64,000 bases of DNA from assembly GCA_020443425.1 (NCBI GenBank), contig JAGRIE010000003.1, positions 77,131 to 141,130 on the forward strand. Reading direction: 5' to 3'. The position numbers and the translations under genes were made by a program. Under the pieces are notes generated by a model. It had not been told where the DNA came from. It saw only the letters and a list, made by a program, of their open reading frames with translations, and made no database searches. Positions 62,524 through 64,000 of the stretch are shown here, in pieces; the first letter of the stretch is position 1; each line of letters opens with the position of its first letter. Source of the DNA: Halioglobus sp. (lineage in GTDB: Bacteria > Pseudomonadota > Gammaproteobacteria > Pseudomonadales > Halieaceae).

Positions 62524-63726
62524 TCAGCCGCGAATCGTGCGCAGGATGCCGCGACACTCCTCCTCGCTGATAAAACGCGGCGAGGGGTAGTTGGCGCCCT
62601 CCGCGATCGCTGCGGACACCAGCGCCTCGATGTCTTCCTCGCGTATCGCCTCGCTCGTCAGCGGGATGCCGATCTCCTCGTTCAGTTCCCACACCCTGTC
62701 GATGAGGGTTCGCGCCAGCGTCGCGTCGGGGTCGGAGCGTTTGCCCATGCCGCAGTAAACCGCGATATCGGCCAGTTTGGCGGCGGCGTCGTCCTTCATC
62801 AGTTCCAGCACATGGGGCAGTACCATCGCATTGCCCAGCCCGTGCGGGATGCCGTACTTGGCGCCGAGGTTGTGGGAGATGGCGTGTACATAGCCGACCA
62901 GGGCGTTGGTGATGGCGAGCCCGCCGTAATGCGATGCCAGTGCCATCGCCTCGCGCGCCTGCAAATTGCTGCCGTTGCGGCAGGCTTCAGCCAGGTTGTC
63001 AAAGATCAGGCGACAGGCTGCCAGCCCGTAGTAGTTGGTATCCTCCGTTTCCCAGCGCCCGATATAGGATTCGATTGCGTGGGTAAGCGCGTCCATGCCA
63101 GTGGCGGCGGTGATAGCGGCCGGCAGGCCGCGCATGACTTCGGGGTCTAGCGCCGCCGCTTTTGGAATCAGGCTGGGATCGATCACCGGGCCTTTCTCAT
63201 GCGTGTCATTGTTGGATATAACCGCTATGAAGGTCGCCTCTGAACCTGTGCCGGCCGTGGTCGGCACTGCGAAAAACGGTACCGCCGGCCGCTTGCATTT
63301 CTTCGCGCCGATACAGGCGGCCGCCTTGCAGTTGTTCGCCGACCCGAGCGCTATAACCTTGGCCGCGTCGATGGAGGAGCCGCCACCGAAGGCCAGTACC
63401 GAGTCACAGCGCTCCCGCTGAAAGCAATCGATGCCCTGGTCCACCACTGCCTCGGTGGGGTCCGGCAGTACACCGTCGAACACAGCGGTCTCGACACCGG
63501 CGCTGTGCAGCGCCGCCAGTGTCGGGTCCAGGATACCGAGTTCACGCAGCGGCTTATCCGTCACCACGAGGATCTTCCGCATGCCGAACTGGCCGATGGC
63601 CTGGCTCAGCTGTATGGCCGATCCGGCACCAAGAAACACCAGCGGTTTGGGCTGTGGCTTGGTGATGAAACTGCCCATCAGGCCCTGGCGAAGACGATAG
63701 AAAGCTCTCTTGTAGATGGCTGTCAT
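62524..63726 (-). CDS. Iron-containing alcohol dehydrogenase (type III)
   Basis: The protein has 400 aa. The NAD-binding loop VLAFGGGSSIDAAKVIA and the FFAVPTTAGTGSEAT block are followed by the metal-ligand region GMDALTHAIESYIG and YVHAISHNLGAKYGIPHGLGNAMVLPHVLE, with the iron-binding histidines. The substrate alcohol or aldehyde is unknown. Cysteine-rich ANNCKAAACIGAKKCK is unusual but not clearly functional. GAGGA precedes the ATG. A palindrome, ACGCA-TAT-TGCGT (63776-63788), lies in its upstream region. Confidence 0.9.
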   Translation of the reverse strand: MTAIYKRAFYRLRQGLMGSFITKPQPKPLVFLGAGSAIQLSQAIGQFGMRKILVVTDKPLRELGILDPTLAALHSAGVETAVFDGVLPDPTEAVVDQGIDCFQRERCDSVLAFGGGSSIDAAKVIALGSANNCKAAACIGAKKCKRPAVPFFAVPTTAGTGSEATFIAVISNNDTHEKGPVIDPSLIPKAAALDPEVMRGLPAAITAATGMDALTHAIESYIGRWETEDTNYYGLAACRLIFDNLAEACRNGSNLQAREAMALASHYGGLAITNALVGYVHAISHNLGAKYGIPHGLGNAMVLPHVLELMKDDAAAKLADIAVYCGMGKRSDPDATLARTLIDRVWELNEEIGIPLTSEAIREEDIEALVSAAIAEGANYPSPRFISEEECRGILRTIRG

Positions 63727-63840
63727 GGTGGATCCTCAGTGTGATAAGCGGGTTTAATTATTGACGCGGAAGATAACGCATATTGCGTACATTTCCCAAT
63801 TGCGTTTGTTGCTCCGCGGGAGCGATCGCGCGTATTCCGA

Positions 63841-63989
63841 TGGATTGTTGGCCACTGATCGCAACGTTTGTGGTGCAGTGCCCTGTGCTCTTCTACGGTT
63901 TCCTTTTCGACGATTTCGTGCGCTTGTACACGGTATCCAATCGCCCTTGGCTGGAGGCCGTCGGCGTGCCGATGGGAGGACATCTGTGA
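63841..63989 (+). pseudogene. N-terminal fragment of a membrane protein, interrupted by an in-frame TGA (tentative)
   Basis: From the ATG at 63841 the frame reads one hydrophobic segment (PLIATFVVQCPVLFYGFLF), then DDFVRLYTVSNRPWLEAVGVPMGGHL and a TGA at 63987-63989. Similar openings (a membrane span, Asp-Asp-Phe, a basic loop, and Gly-Gly-His-Leu) are common in multi-pass glycosyltransferase-like membrane proteins. The codons after the TGA continue as HSF in the same frame. So this may be a gene with a premature stop, but only 11 further bases are visible. It could equally be a chance frame. Confidence 0.3.
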
Positions 63990-64000
63990 CACAGCTTCAC

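Overview
The window is a high-GC chromosomal segment of a heterotrophic, probably marine gammaproteobacterium. I infer something near the Halieaceae/Cellvibrionales from the mix of a wax-ester synthase-type acyltransferase, GspA/GspB secretion genes, TonB-dependent B12 uptake and several acyl-CoA enzymes; no rRNA marker is present, so this is only an inference. I see no tRNA, rRNA, CRISPR array, insertion sequence or prophage. Almost every gene looks like ordinary core or accessory chromosome content. Very few stretches over 300 bases lack a gene, and those hold cobalamin-riboswitch leaders.

Positions 1-20050 form a cobalamin (B12) salvage and uptake region. On the plus strand runs a tightly overlapped block: the end of an ABC ATPase, cobU, cobT, cobC, cobS, cbiB, cobD, btuF and bluB. 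On the minus strand lie btuB (outer-membrane receptor) followed by cobO, behind a cobalamin riboswitch with a good sigma70 promoter and an apparent Shine-Dalgarno-sequestering hairpin. A second cobalamin riboswitch precedes an unusual cobN, which carries an N-terminal signal/anchor and a C-terminal membrane segment and is followed by ExbB-like and ExbD-like (DUF2149) genes. No corrin-ring synthesis genes are present, so CobN sits in a salvage-only context. Between the two B12 operons is a four-gene minus-strand operon, DUF3348-DUF802-OmpA/MotB-like-DUF2894, that looks like a separate proton-driven (MotA/MotB-type) machine.

Positions 20180-52420 are mostly general metabolism and envelope genes: DUF501, DAHP synthase, a luciferase-like oxidoreductase with a PadR regulator, MsrA, an EamA transporter, a wax-ester synthase with a histone-like lysine tail, a MerR-TPR regulator divergent from a diiron-type hydrolase with a palindromic operator, a KefB-type antiporter, GspA/GspB, alkaline phosphatase, GlnK-AmtB, an alpha/beta hydrolase, Ppx/GppA, a DUF3604 protein, fumarase, aconitase, a methyltransferase-like protein, a thiolase-like protein and an AI-2E family exporter.

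Positions 52417-59905 are one overlapping minus-strand operon of eight genes. It reads DUF1445, pxpA, pxpB, pxpC, DUF4392, D-amino acid aminotransferase, alanine racemase and an acyl-CoA ligase-like gene. Together these suggest a dedicated pathway joining D-alanine, D-glutamate, 5-oxoproline and glutamate. DUF1445 and DUF4392 correspond to the two halves of the mammalian D-glutamate cyclase DGLUCY. The window closes with a TesB-type thioesterase, an acyl-CoA synthetase, an iron-containing alcohol dehydrogenase and the start of a possibly broken membrane-protein gene.
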